DNA of 47,398 bases from Akkermansiaceae bacterium (lineage in GTDB: Bacteria > Verrucomicrobiota > Verrucomicrobiia > Verrucomicrobiales > Akkermansiaceae): positions 1 to 47,398 of the forward strand of contig JANXMQ010000122.1 in NCBI GenBank assembly GCA_025354565.1, in the 5' to 3' direction. Shown piece after piece: positions 25,010 through 33,681 of the stretch (positions are counted from its first letter, which is position 1; every line of letters begins with the position of its first letter). A model generated the notes under the pieces. It made no database searches and was not told the DNA's origin. It was given only the letters and a program-made list of their open reading frames with translations. A program made the position numbers and the translations under genes.

Positions 25010-25809
25010 TGACCGACGCGGAAATGACCAACTCCCCGGATGCCGAGCAACAGCTTGTTAGGTTACGGGCAATCATGCACCGCCTGCGCGCCCCCGGCGG
25101 CTGTCCTTGGGATGCCGAACAGACACACGCTTCGCTGGTGCCGAACCTGATCGAGGAAGCCTACGAGACGGTGGACACGATCCAGCGCGGGGACTTCGAG
25201 CATCTCAAGGAAGAACTGGGCGACCTGTTATTGCAGGTCGTTTTCCACAGCGAGCTGGCGGCGGAGGCTGGGCATTTTACTCTGGATGACGTGGCTCGCG
25301 GGATCAGCGAGAAACTGGTCCGCCGCCATCCGCATGTCTTCGGTGACAGCAACGTGGCCTCCACCGACGCCGTGCTCCGGCAGTGGGATGAGATCAAGCG
25401 CGCGGAAAAAGGTGCCGAGGAAAAGCCCTTCCTGCACGACGTCGGCAAGGGCCTGCCCGCCCTACTCCGCGCCGCAAAACTGCAAAAAAAAGCCGCGAAG
25501 GTCGGTTTCGATTGGCCGACAGAAACCGGGGTGCTCGCCAAAATCCGCGAAGAACTGCTAGAACTCCAAGCAGCCATGGACGAGCAGAATATCGCTGCCG
25601 TCGCCGAGGAAATGGGCGACTTACTGTTCTCGGTGGTGAATCTGGCACGCTTCCGCAACATCGACCCGGAAGTCCTGATGGCAGCGGCGAACACCAAATT
25701 TGAAAACCGCTTCGGGAAAATGGAAGCTCTACTCAAAGCCGCCGGCCTAACACTCGGAGCCGCCACGCCCTGCCAGATGGAGGATGCATGGGAAACGGCG
25801 AAAACCTGA
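25009..25809 (+). CDS. mazG: Nucleoside triphosphate pyrophosphohydrolase
   Basis: This protein of about 266 residues hydrolyses NTPs to NMP and pyrophosphate, clearing non-canonical nucleotides. It has two tandem MazG folds. The first carries CPWDAEQTHASL, then EEAYET and KEELGDLLLQVVFH, giving the E-E-x-x-E...E-x-x-D metal set; the second has IREELLELQAAMDE and EEMGDLLFSVVN. The ATG at 25009 overlaps the rhomboid TGA; a GTG three bases earlier (25006) would add one residue. Length matches E. coli MazG (263). Confidence 0.92.
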   Translation: MTDAEMTNSPDAEQQLVRLRAIMHRLRAPGGCPWDAEQTHASLVPNLIEEAYETVDTIQRGDFEHLKEELGDLLLQVVFHSELAAEAGHFTLDDVARGISEKLVRRHPHVFGDSNVASTDAVLRQWDEIKRAEKGAEEKPFLHDVGKGLPALLRAAKLQKKAAKVGFDWPTETGVLAKIREELLELQAAMDEQNIAAVAEEMGDLLFSVVNLARFRNIDPEVLMAAANTKFENRFGKMEALLKAAGLTLGAATPCQMEDAWETAKT

Positions 25810-25822
25810 CGCTGTCCTGAGT

Positions 25823-27745
25823 TCAAGGCGCGGTGATGGTCACCGCTTTGGGCGGGCCAAACGGAAACCACTTGCCGCCGAGCTGCGTCCGCAGCCGCAG
25901 TTGCCATTTCGCGCCGTTCACTAAGGTGGCACCGGCGGTAAATTTCTTGAAGTAGAATTTAGTCTCCTTGGCGGATAGATCCGTGAGTTTTTTCTGCTCC
26001 AACCAATCGCAATTGGTGGTCGTGATTTCATCGAGGAAAATGCCCGTGGGCAGCTTTGGCGCAGCGTCATTCGTATAGATCGCACCACCGTTCGTGAAAT
26101 ATCGGAAACGAATCCGCAGCGGGGTGCTGGATGCAGTTAGAGCGCTGCTGACGGACGTCACGGCAAGGTCGAAGTTGGTGTTGGACTTCCCGGTGATCGG
26201 GGCGCCGAGCACGGTCCAAGTCACACCGCCATCGGCGGATACCTCGACGTTCAGGGTGCTGGTCGTGGTCATGTATCCACGGCGGAACGTGAATTTGAGC
26301 GTCGCACCCGTCTTCGCGATGATGTCACGGTCGAGTTCAAATGACTGCGCGGGCACGCCCCGTTTAATCAGATCGTAGGATGTTGGGAAGGTCAGATGAA
26401 AGGCCTTCGCTCCGACGACGCTGCCGAACCCGGCATAGCTGGAGGGAGTCGTCACCAACGGATAACTGGGATCCGTGCCGTCGATCACCTGCGCCACTGT
26501 GGCGGATTCCGCATCCTCTTTCCAGGCTGTCGAATTTTGTAGAAACGCTCCGACTTGCAGGGCTTCCGCGCCTTCGGGCCGCGTGAAGGTGTACTTACCG
26601 GAATCATTTGAGGCGATGCTGGCGGGGCCGGTGAGCTCTTGGTTGGAGGTCAGTTGATCTGGATTGAAGAGCGTGACCGAGTAGCTAAAGGACGTCGGAA
26701 TCCCCACGCCGGTGATGCCAGAAACCTGCACGTTAAAGGTCTTGTCGCTGGCGACCGCTATCACGCCTGCGGCGGTGCCCACACTCCAAGTGATTGCAGG
26801 ATCGCCGAAGCTATTACTTTTTTGAACCGCGGTGACCGGAAGGCTCGCGCCGCTTTGATCGGTCATTGTCACTGTCGCCGAGCTGAAATTCGCGCCCTTG
26901 CGGCTCACTGACCAGAACGGGGAATTGAGGCTGACCGGGAAAAAACCAGGGGCGGGATACGCCACGAAGACTTGGTTCAGGGGTTCGACGAGTTCGGCCG
27001 GTTTTTGCAGAACGTAAAGGTTGTTCGTCGGCGGCCTCGATGCAGAGGTGCCGGGCTGATCGCCGGTGGCGAAATCTGTGGAACCTGGGAACAAGCACCA
27101 GCGCCGGTGCCCCACCAGCGAGTTCCATGACGAGGTCGTGATGGAGGCGGCAATCCGCTCAATGAAGTATTCGGTAATGGCATTCGGACCGCAGAGGCCA
27201 AAGGCGAAGTTGCCATGAGAATTCGCGTTCCATGCGGATTGCGACCATCCAAGCAGGTTGCTGGCGGGGTCATGGCTAAGGGCAGAATCGGTGCCGGTGG
27301 ACGCGTTGTAATTGCGGATCGTCATCAGCGCCGCATTCTGTGACGCCGTAGATTTTATGGTGGAGGTGGGAGGCTTAAATTTGTCCGTGGCATCGATCAG
27401 CACCGTGGAACCCGTGTTCAAGGCGACAACAGAAGGAACCCCGCACATCGCACGGAAATAATTGATACGCCGCTGGACATCCTCGACGAATTCGGGCGAG
27501 GTCGTCCCGTCATTGCCGATATAATTTCCCGTCCAGCTCATCCGCGTTTGAGCGCCTTCGGACGCTTGGTAAACCGCCTGCCAAAAGGCGATAACGTCGT
27601 TCCGGCTCTGGTTATTAACGGCAAAGCCCGAGCTGATCATGCGCGCCGGAGCGACGGGATAGGTGCCAGGCTGCCATGCTTGGGCCAAGCTGGGTAGGCC
27701 ACACAACGCGCCTATTACCGAACAAAGTGGTAGGTGATTTTTCAT
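25823..27745 (-). CDS. Secreted CAP-like (SCP/PR1) domain protein
   Basis: This 640-residue exported protein has a signal peptide (LCSVIGALCGLPSLAQA) and an N-terminal CAP-like domain (about 45-230): a helix with VEDVQRRINYFRAMCGVP-like start, QNAALMTIRNYN, LSHDPAS..WSQSAWNANSHGN, ITEYFIERIA and GHRRWCLFP (about 212-220). In CAP proteins such His/Glu positions line a surface pocket. The remainder is beta-rich: a cadherin/Ig-like stretch, then a carbohydrate-binding-like sandwich (TFRRGYMTTTSTLNVEVSAD) and a C-terminal domain ending WQLRLRTQLGGKWFPFG. It is probably an extracellular or surface protein; substrate unknown. ATG 27743-27745 is preferred to GTG 27752-27754. Confidence 0.7.
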   Translation of the reverse strand: MKNHLPLCSVIGALCGLPSLAQAWQPGTYPVAPARMISSGFAVNNQSRNDVIAFWQAVYQASEGAQTRMSWTGNYIGNDGTTSPEFVEDVQRRINYFRAMCGVPSVVALNTGSTVLIDATDKFKPPTSTIKSTASQNAALMTIRNYNASTGTDSALSHDPASNLLGWSQSAWNANSHGNFAFGLCGPNAITEYFIERIAASITTSSWNSLVGHRRWCLFPGSTDFATGDQPGTSASRPPTNNLYVLQKPAELVEPLNQVFVAYPAPGFFPVSLNSPFWSVSRKGANFSSATVTMTDQSGASLPVTAVQKSNSFGDPAITWSVGTAAGVIAVASDKTFNVQVSGITGVGIPTSFSYSVTLFNPDQLTSNQELTGPASIASNDSGKYTFTRPEGAEALQVGAFLQNSTAWKEDAESATVAQVIDGTDPSYPLVTTPSSYAGFGSVVGAKAFHLTFPTSYDLIKRGVPAQSFELDRDIIAKTGATLKFTFRRGYMTTTSTLNVEVSADGGVTWTVLGAPITGKSNTNFDLAVTSVSSALTASSTPLRIRFRYFTNGGAIYTNDAAPKLPTGIFLDEITTTNCDWLEQKKLTDLSAKETKFYFKKFTAGATLVNGAKWQLRLRTQLGGKWFPFGPPKAVTITAP

Positions 27746-27759
27746 AACGAGCACTACTT

Positions 27760-27787
27760 GTTATATTGGCAGAATATTTGATCGCAA
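27760..27787 (-). promoter_or_regulatory. Possible sigma-70 promoter of the CAP-like gene
   Basis: On the minus strand TTGCGA (27787-27782) is followed after 16 bp by TATAAC (27765-27760), five of six bases of the -10 consensus. Transcription would start near 27753, giving a leader of only about 8 bases before the ATG. The surrounding 27755-27899 region is AT-rich compared with the rest of the window. Confidence 0.35.
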
Positions 27788-27899
27788 AAGACTAAATCTT
27801 ACGGAGATCAATTAACCACGTGACCAAACGACTTGCAATCCTTAAAAATTAACCATCACAGCATCCCTATGCAAGACGGTCACGCTGTTTGATAGAATT

Positions 27900-28622
27900 T
27901 CACCCAGCGTCAAACTCATAGCGCAGGGCGGAGAGACAGAAAAGCGTGGCGGTCTCGACGCGCAGAACGATGGTGCCGAGCGAGACTGGTAGAAATCCTG
28001 CGGCAAGGGCGGCAGCGGTTTCGTTGTTAGAGAAATCGCCCTCAGGACCGACGAGCAGGGTGGCTTGGTGGGTGGCTGGATGCGTGCGCAAAATTTCCCG
28101 CAACGGCCTTGCTCCGGGGGCGAGAGAGGCGATGAGCTTCAGCGCAGGACTGGCGGCTTGCGTGACGATCCAGCGGTCGAAGTCCATGGCATCGGCGATT
28201 TCCGGCAGGGTGTCTTGGCCGCATTGCTTGCAGGCTTCGAGGGCGTTGCGCCGCCATTTTTCGGACTTGCCATCGCCGGGTTGGACGATGGTGTGGCGGG
28301 TGACGAGCGGCTGGATGACTGCGATGCCGAGTTCGACCGCTTTCTGGACGATGAGATCCATGTTTTTCCCCTTCGGAATCGCTTGGCCGAGGGTGATGGC
28401 GGGCAGCGGCGGCGCGGGTGACTCGGGCTCGCCGAGCTTGAGGGGGACATGATCGCGCGTGACAGTTAGGATTTCCGCCGGAGCACGGCGGCCATGGCCA
28501 TCGAACACCGTGATCGTCTCGCCCGGCTTCATCCGCAGCACCTGCGAGAGATGCCGGGCCTCGTCACCAGCCAGCGCTGGCGCGGTCAGCCACGATTCAG
28601 GCGGTAGGTGGAAGCGGGGCAT
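27900..28622 (-). CDS. rsmE: 16S rRNA (uracil-1498-N3)-methyltransferase
   Basis: This 240-residue SPOUT-class enzyme methylates U1498 of 16S rRNA with S-adenosylmethionine. The N-terminal PUA-like part has HLSQVLRMKPGETITVFDG. The SPOUT knot motifs are LGQAIPKGKNMDLIVQKAVELG, a KWRRNALEACKQCGQDTLPEI stretch (the family EAxxQS/CGR region), LLVGPEGDFSNNE and LGTIVLRVETATLFCLSALRYE. All are typical and the length is normal. It is downstream of dnaJ on the same strand, but with a repeat-filled 101 bp gap. Confidence 0.93.
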   Translation of the reverse strand: MPRFHLPPESWLTAPALAGDEARHLSQVLRMKPGETITVFDGHGRRAPAEILTVTRDHVPLKLGEPESPAPPLPAITLGQAIPKGKNMDLIVQKAVELGIAVIQPLVTRHTIVQPGDGKSEKWRRNALEACKQCGQDTLPEIADAMDFDRWIVTQAASPALKLIASLAPGARPLREILRTHPATHQATLLVGPEGDFSNNETAAALAAGFLPVSLGTIVLRVETATLFCLSALRYEFDAG

Positions 28623-28633
28623 GGGGGTGGGAG

Positions 28634-28718
28634 AGACCAGAGACCAGAGACCAGAAACAAGCTGAAGAGTCGAGATTTCTCCTCTCTTCTCTGGATTCTG
28701 GATTCTGGATTCTGGATT
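28634..28718. repeat. Two perfect heptamer microsatellites: (AGACCAG)3 and (CTGGATT)4
   Basis: AGACCAG occurs three times perfectly at 28634-28654, and CTGGATT four times perfectly at 28691-28718, separated by 36 bp of unrelated sequence. Both lie between the dnaJ stop and the rsmE start. The units differ, but the period is the same, and the same period appears at two other gaps in the window. Confidence 0.85.
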
Positions 28719-28723
28719 CTAAA

Positions 28724-29863
28724 TCACAAATCAAAAAACCGCTTGGCCTTTTGGAAAAAGCCTTCCTGCATCGGGGAATTGTGTTCGCCGATGGACTCGG
28801 AAAAGGCCCGGAGTTTTTCTTGTTGGTCGCTGCTGAGTTTGGTTGGGACTTCCACTTGGACGGTGACGTTGAGGTCACCCCGCCGACCGCTGTTAGAGAG
28901 TGAGGGCATCCCTTTTTCGCGCAGGCGGAAAACGGTGCCGCCTTGGGTGCCGACCGGGATTTTAATGGAGGACTGGCCGTCGAGTGATGGCACTTTCAGC
29001 TCACCGCCGAGGGCCGCCACCGAGAATGGCAGCGGGACAGAGCAGAATAAGTCTGCGTCGTCGCGATCGAAGACATCGTGATCGCGGACATGGAGGAAGA
29101 CGTAGAGGTCGCCTGCCGCGCCGCCGCGGACGCCGGAGTCGCCATTGCCCGAGGAGCGCAGGCGAGTGCCGGTATCGACGCCCGCCGGGATGCGGAGCTT
29201 GATGCGGCTGTCGCGCTGGACCCGGCCATCGCCTTTGCAGCTTGGGCAAGGATCGGTGATCGTTTCCCCGGCGCCCCGGCATTCCGGGCAGGTCGTTTGC
29301 TGGATGAAGATGCCGGCTTGGCGGGCGACCACGCCACGACCGCCGCAGGTGGTGCAGACTTTGACGCCACCAGAGCCCTTGGTGCCTTTCGCGCCGCAGG
29401 GTTCACAGGGGACGTAGCGCTCGATTTCCAATTCCTTCTCAACTCCGCGCGCGGCTTCTTCGAGGGAAATTTCCAGATCGTAGCGTAGATCGCTGCCTCG
29501 TTGCTTGCCGGAGTTTTTGCGTGAGCCACCGCCACCGAAAAACTCCTCGAAGCCGCCACCGAAGGCTCCGCCGAAGACTTGGGAAAACAGGTCCATCGGG
29601 TCGTGGAAACCACCGCCGCTGGGCTGCCCACCACCGGCGAAGGCGGCGTGGCCGTAGCGGTCGTAGGCGGCGCGTTTGTCAACGTCGCTGAGGGCTTCGT
29701 AAGCTTCACCGAGTTCCTTGAATTTATCTTCCGCCGTGTGGTCGCCCGGGTTCTTGTCCGGGTGGAATTTCACCGCGAGCTTGCGGTAGGCTTTTTTAAT
29801 TTCGTCCGCAGTGGCTTCCCGGGCGACGCCGAGAACTTCGTAATAGTCGCGTTTATCAGCCAT
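28724..29863 (-). CDS. dnaJ: Chaperone protein DnaJ (Hsp40)
   Basis: This 379-residue co-chaperone stimulates DnaK ATPase and delivers unfolded clients. It has a J-domain at residues 1-70 with HPD at 34-36, a Gly/Phe-rich linker (about 75-125, [17 protein letters not shown]), four zinc repeats ([32 protein letters not shown]) and the C-terminal client-binding beta domains. I start at ATG 29861-29863 ([12 protein letters not shown]); the frame is open upstream but overlaps grpE and has no homology. grpE lies 8 bp upstream, so the two form an operon; dnaK is not in the window. Confidence 0.96.
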   Translation of the reverse strand: MADKRDYYEVLGVAREATADEIKKAYRKLAVKFHPDKNPGDHTAEDKFKELGEAYEALSDVDKRAAYDRYGHAAFAGGGQPSGGGFHDPMDLFSQVFGGAFGGGFEEFFGGGGSRKNSGKQRGSDLRYDLEISLEEAARGVEKELEIERYVPCEPCGAKGTKGSGGVKVCTTCGGRGVVARQAGIFIQQTTCPECRGAGETITDPCPSCKGDGRVQRDSRIKLRIPAGVDTGTRLRSSGNGDSGVRGGAAGDLYVFLHVRDHDVFDRDDADLFCSVPLPFSVAALGGELKVPSLDGQSSIKIPVGTQGGTVFRLREKGMPSLSNSGRRGDLNVTVQVEVPTKLSSDQQEKLRAFSESIGEHNSPMQEGFFQKAKRFFDL

Positions 29864-29871
29864 TTTCTTGA

Positions 29872-30408
29872 TTATGCCGGTGTTGGAACCTTGGACACGA
29901 CGACGCTGGCGGGTCGCAGCAGGCGGTCGCGCAGGCGGAAACCACGGCGGGTGACCCGGAGGATGCGGCCTTCCTGCCCGGCGGCGCATTCTTCTTGGGC
30001 GACAGCGTCATGGAGGTTCGGGTCGAAATTTCCGCTCGTCGGGATTTCCTCAACTCCCTGGGAGGCGAGGAAATCGTTGAGCTGGCGGCGGACCATGTCC
30101 ATGCCGATGTAGATCATGGACTTGGTATCCTGCGAGGCGGCCTGCATGCCCATTTCAAAATTGTCGATCACCGGGATCAATTCTTCGAGCAGGCGCTGGT
30201 TTGCGTAGCGGATGGCGTCCTCGCGCTCACGGGTGGTGCGCTTGCGGAGGTTCTCCATCTCAGCGGCGGTGCGCAGGGAAATTTCCTTCCACTTCGCGGC
30301 CTCGGCTTCGAGTTCTTCCCAAGGATCGAGCGCGGCTGGGGCGGCTGGAATCGGGTCCACCTCGGCACCAGCATCATGCGCTTGGTTCGGTTCGTTGTCG
30401 GCGTGCAT
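29872..30408 (-). CDS. grpE: Nucleotide exchange factor GrpE
   Basis: This 178-residue protein releases ADP from DnaK. The acidic N-terminus (about 1-35) is followed by the long dimer coiled coil ([21 protein letters not shown] then [20 protein letters not shown]), [15 protein letters not shown], and the C-terminal beta domain with [19 protein letters not shown] and [11 protein letters not shown]. The start is ATG 30406-30408; the open frame continues far upstream without relevant sequence. The 217 bp gap to the divergent PTS gene must hold both promoters; I see neither a CIRCE element nor a clear sigma-32-like site. Confidence 0.95.
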   Translation of the reverse strand: MHADNEPNQAHDAGAEVDPIPAAPAALDPWEELEAEAAKWKEISLRTAAEMENLRKRTTREREDAIRYANQRLLEELIPVIDNFEMGMQAASQDTKSMIYIGMDMVRRQLNDFLASQGVEEIPTSGNFDPNLHDAVAQEECAAGQEGRILRVTRRGFRLRDRLLRPASVVVSKVPTPA

Positions 30409-30625
30409 GGCGGTAGGTGTAAGCGCGTACGGGCGAGCGTCAACCCACTTGGCACCTCTGGGCCGGATTTTATCCTCCGGGAATTGGGCCAATCTCCGGT
30501 CGGCACGGGTGGACCGGAGATCCACCCGCCTTTGATTCACCATGTAAATCCGCTTGCCATGAGGGGCTTGTGACAGTAACCACTCGCCCCCACCGCATCC
30601 CGTTGCGGCTTTCGATTCCCCATTT

Positions 30626-31099
30626 ATGAAGTTGGCGAACTTGCTCCGTGCGGACCATATCCTCCTTGAGATGAAGGCGGTGGAGCATTGGCCATCCATC
30701 GTCGAGTTGGTCGGGCATCTGGTGCATACCGGGCAACTGCCGCCTACCCAGCGCGATGAAATGCTGGATGCCTTCAGGGCGCGTGAGGCGCAAGTGAGCA
30801 CCGGGATTGGCTTTGGCGTGGCGATTCCCCATGCTTTCTCAGATCATCTGGACCGAGTGATCGCGGTCTTCGGGCGCTCGCGGGCGGGCATCGACTTCGA
30901 GGCGCTGGACAATGCCCCTGTCCATTTCATCATCCTTTTCATCGTCCCGCGCAAGGACTATCACCTGCACTTGCGGACGCTGGCGGCGATTGCGAAAATG
31001 TTCACCAACCGCGAGGTTCTCCGCCAACTCGGAAGCGCGGAATCTCATGGGGAAATTCTCGCGATTTTCGATTCCAAGCCAGCGCGGGCGGGCGCTTGA
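30626..31099 (+). CDS. PTS IIA component of the fructose/nitrogen-regulatory type
   Basis: This 157-residue single-domain EIIA (PTS_EIIA type 2 fold) has phospho-acceptor H69 in GVAIPHA. ERKxMLxAFxARE-like (RDEMLDAFRAREAQVSTGIG) and FIILFIVPRKDYHLHLRTLAAIAKMF are characteristic. Without EIIB/EIIC neighbours it is more likely a regulatory phospho-relay protein (PtsN-like) than a sugar importer component, but the window shows no EI or HPr. It is followed 25 bp later by argS on the same strand. Confidence 0.85.
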   Translation: MKLANLLRADHILLEMKAVEHWPSIVELVGHLVHTGQLPPTQRDEMLDAFRAREAQVSTGIGFGVAIPHAFSDHLDRVIAVFGRSRAGIDFEALDNAPVHFIILFIVPRKDYHLHLRTLAAIAKMFTNREVLRQLGSAESHGEILAIFDSKPARAGA

Positions 31100-31124
31100 T
31101 TCACCGTCCTAACTTTTTATTCGC

Positions 31125-32870
31125 ATGACACTTCTCTTGGAACTCGAATCCCGCCTCGCCGCCGCTCTGACCGAGGTGTTAGGAGAATCCGCCACCGCTC
31201 CGGTGACGGCTGCGGCGGATCTGCGCTTCGGGGACTATCAGACGAACGCGGCGATGGTCTTGGCCAAGCAGCGCAAGACGAATCCCCGTGCACTGGCTCA
31301 GGAAATCATCGATCGCCTCGATCTAACCGGCCTCGCCACCGCCGACATCGCGGGACCAGGCTTCATCAATTTCCGCATCCTGCCCGGTGCCTACGCCTCC
31401 CGTGCCGAGGTCTTGATCCGTGACCCACGGCTCGGCGTGCCAGCCACCGGCGCGGGCAAGACCGTGGTGGTGGATTTCTCCGCGCCCAACGTCGCCAAGC
31501 CGATGCACGTCGGCCACATTCGCTCGACGATCATCGGCGACTCGCTGGCCCGGATCGCACGCTTTCTCGGGTTCAACGTCATCGCCGACAACCACATCGG
31601 CGACTGGGGCACGCAATTCGGGATGATCATTTATGGGTGGAATCATTTCCTCGACGCCACCGCCCTAACAGCCGATCCGATTGCCGAACTGGTCCGCGTC
31701 TATCGGCAGGTGAACGCCGCGACCAAGGACGATCCTACGGTGTTAGAAAGTTGCAAGGCGGAGCTGGTGAAACTCCAGGCGGGCGATCCAGAAAATCTAA
31801 CCATCTGGCGGCAGTGCATCGAAGTTTCAAAAATCGGCCTGCAAAAAATCTACGACCGCCTCGATGTGAAATTCGATCACTGGCTGGGCGAGAGTTATTA
31901 CAATGATCGCCTCGCCAGCCTCGTCACCGAGTTCTTGGAAAAAGGCCTGGCCCGCGAGAGCGGTGGCGCGGTGTGCGTATTTTCCGACGGCACGAAACCG
32001 AAAGAAGAAGATCCGTTCATGGTCCACAAGGAAGAGGGCTGGACCGATAATCCCGCGATCATCCGCAAGGCTGACGGCGGATTTCTCTACGCCACCACCG
32101 ACCTCGCGACCATCCAATTCCGCATCGACGAGTGGCGGGCGGATCACATCTGGTATGTCGTCGGCGTGCCGCAGCAGCTTCATTTCCGCCAGCTTTTCGA
32201 CGCGGCGGCGCGCTGGGGGAAAACCGGCGATTTCCAACATATCGCATTCGGCTCTATCCTTGGCGACGACCGCAAGCTGATGAAAACCCGCTCCGGTGAC
32301 AACGTGGGCCTGATCGAAGTGCTGGAGGAAGCGGTCGAACGCGCGGCCACCGCCATCGCCGAGAAAAACCCGGACCTGCAAGGCGAGGAGGCCAGCCGTA
32401 TCGCGGAAATCGTCGGCATCGGCGCGGTAAAATTCGCCGAACTCTCACAAGGCCGCCTCACCGATTATGTGTTTTCATGGGATCGAATGCTCGCGTTGCA
32501 GGGCGACACCGCGCCTTACCTCCAATACTCGCACGTCCGCATCCGCTCGATTTTCCGCAAGCTCGATGCACCGTTCGACGCCAGTGCCGCGGAAATCCAC
32601 CTCAACGAGCCAGCGGAAATCCACCTCGTGCGCTTGCTGGTGCGTTTCGGCGAGGTGCTGCCGACCATTCTTGAGGATTTCCGACCGAATTTGTTAGCCA
32701 ACTACGTGCTCGAACTGGCCCGTGCGTTTCACTCGTATTTCGAGGCTTGCCCGGTCCTCAAAGCCGAGGAGCCGATCCGCTCCAGCCGTCTGGCGCTATG
32801 CGAGCTAACATCCCGCACGCTGAAGCAAGGACTCTATCTGCTAGGCATCGAGGTGCCCGAGCGGATGTGA
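31125..32870 (+). CDS. argS: Arginyl-tRNA synthetase
   Basis: This 581-residue class I synthetase charges tRNA-Arg. The N-terminal Add1 domain (about 1-100, FGDYQTNAAMVLAK, GPGFINFRI) precedes the Rossmann core with the HIGH motif as HVGH (128-131) in PNVAKPMHVGHIRST and HIGDWGTQFGMI. TDLATIQFRI and VGVPQQLHFRQLF follow. The KMSKS position is the degenerate form (LMKTRSGDN), as is common in ArgS. The C-terminal anticodon-binding domain has YLQYSHVRIRSI and ends SRTLKQGLYLLGIEVPERM. It is probably in an operon with the PTS IIA gene. Confidence 0.96.
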   Translation: MTLLLELESRLAAALTEVLGESATAPVTAAADLRFGDYQTNAAMVLAKQRKTNPRALAQEIIDRLDLTGLATADIAGPGFINFRILPGAYASRAEVLIRDPRLGVPATGAGKTVVVDFSAPNVAKPMHVGHIRSTIIGDSLARIARFLGFNVIADNHIGDWGTQFGMIIYGWNHFLDATALTADPIAELVRVYRQVNAATKDDPTVLESCKAELVKLQAGDPENLTIWRQCIEVSKIGLQKIYDRLDVKFDHWLGESYYNDRLASLVTEFLEKGLARESGGAVCVFSDGTKPKEEDPFMVHKEEGWTDNPAIIRKADGGFLYATTDLATIQFRIDEWRADHIWYVVGVPQQLHFRQLFDAAARWGKTGDFQHIAFGSILGDDRKLMKTRSGDNVGLIEVLEEAVERAATAIAEKNPDLQGEEASRIAEIVGIGAVKFAELSQGRLTDYVFSWDRMLALQGDTAPYLQYSHVRIRSIFRKLDAPFDASAAEIHLNEPAEIHLVRLLVRFGEVLPTILEDFRPNLLANYVLELARAFHSYFEACPVLKAEEPIRSSRLALCELTSRTLKQGLYLLGIEVPERM

Positions 32871-32964
32871 AACTGGCGGCGGCGACTCAGAGCTGACGCC
32901 TCAAAAGTGCGGAAAGCAGAAAGACTTTAGTCGCAAAAATCCGCACAAATCCATCAAGAAACAT

Positions 32965-33000
32965 TTCGCGTCCTTTTTGCGCCTTTTGGCGGCTAAAATT
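32965..33000. repeat. Dispersed intergenic repeat, copy B
   Basis: TTCGCGTCC, TTTTTGCGCC, TTTTGGCGG and CTAAAAT follow the same order as the stretch at 13049-13078, with a few small gaps. It is in the 811 bp gene-free stretch after argS. The part between this copy and the tandem array (33001-33217) shows no gene. Confidence 0.45.
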
Positions 33001-33217
33001 CCCTCTTCCTCAGCAAGTTATTCAGAAGGATAAGACCCAGATGACCGATCCAACGCATCCCTGAAATCGCGCTGCGCGGCCAAATAACGCCGATTTGGTT
33101 ACTTGACCATCCCGCACGGCCCCTCTCCAAGTTAGAGGATTTGTGGAATAAAAGGTCATTTCCCCGTCCGATTTACCCCTGCGGGCGAACCACACCCTCG
33201 TCCCACCGACCTCGGTA

Positions 33218-33476
33218 GGTCCCTACGCGACTCTCGTTGCGTTTTCCTCGACCCTCCGTAGGCACCTACGCAGTCCGTGTTGGTCCCTACATGACTCTCC
33301 GTAGGCACTTACACGCCCCCCCGTTGGCACCTACGCGACTCTCCGTAGGTCTCTACATGACCCTCCGTAGGCACCTACATGACCTTCAGTGGGCACCTAC
33401 CCGGCCTTGGTTGGTCCCTACGCAGTCCGCGTTGGTCCCGACGCGGGCTGGGTTGGTCCCTACGCGACCCACTGTA
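33218..33476. repeat. Degenerate tandem array, about 12 units of 21-22 bp
   Basis: Units begin GGCACCTAC or GGTCCCTAC, followed by about ten variable bases (GCGACTCTCC, ATGACCCTCC, GCAGTCCGC) and GTA or GTT. Unit starts are at 33218, 33261, 33282, 33304, 33326, 33348, 33370, 33392, 33413, 33434 and 33455; one degenerate unit lies between the first two. Several junctions form the dyad GTAGG-NN-CCTAC. The array sits between the convergent argS and LRR genes. It can be read as seven-residue peptide repeats, but in drifting frames, so I do not call it coding. The 33477-33681 stretch holds nothing else I recognise. Confidence 0.85.
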
Positions 33477-33681
33477 AAGCGCATCTGGCCCTCGTGGGAC
33501 ACCGAATCATACATCATTTCCTTCCTAAAACCACTTCCCGCAGACCCCTCTGCTCGAAACACAACGCATTGATAAAACAACACAAACCAACACAAGAAAC
33601 AGATGGACATGATTGCGGTCGTCTCACTGCCGTTGGAAAAATTGCTGAAATGCAACACCTGACCGGAATGGCTGAGGTATC

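Noticed and set aside
30409..30625. CIRCE or heat-shock promoter upstream of grpE-dnaJ
   Set aside because: I looked for the TTAGCACTC-N9-GAGTGCTAA dyad and a clear sigma-32 pattern and found neither.
33218..33476. CRISPR array
   Set aside because: There are no unique spacers of 25 bp or more between constant repeats; the whole unit is 21-22 bp and there are no cas genes.
33237..33572. Repeat-encoded proteins reading through the 21-22 bp array on either strand
   Set aside because: Seven-residue repeats arise automatically from a 21 bp period; units of 22 bp break the frame between repeats, which would not be tolerated in a real repeat protein.
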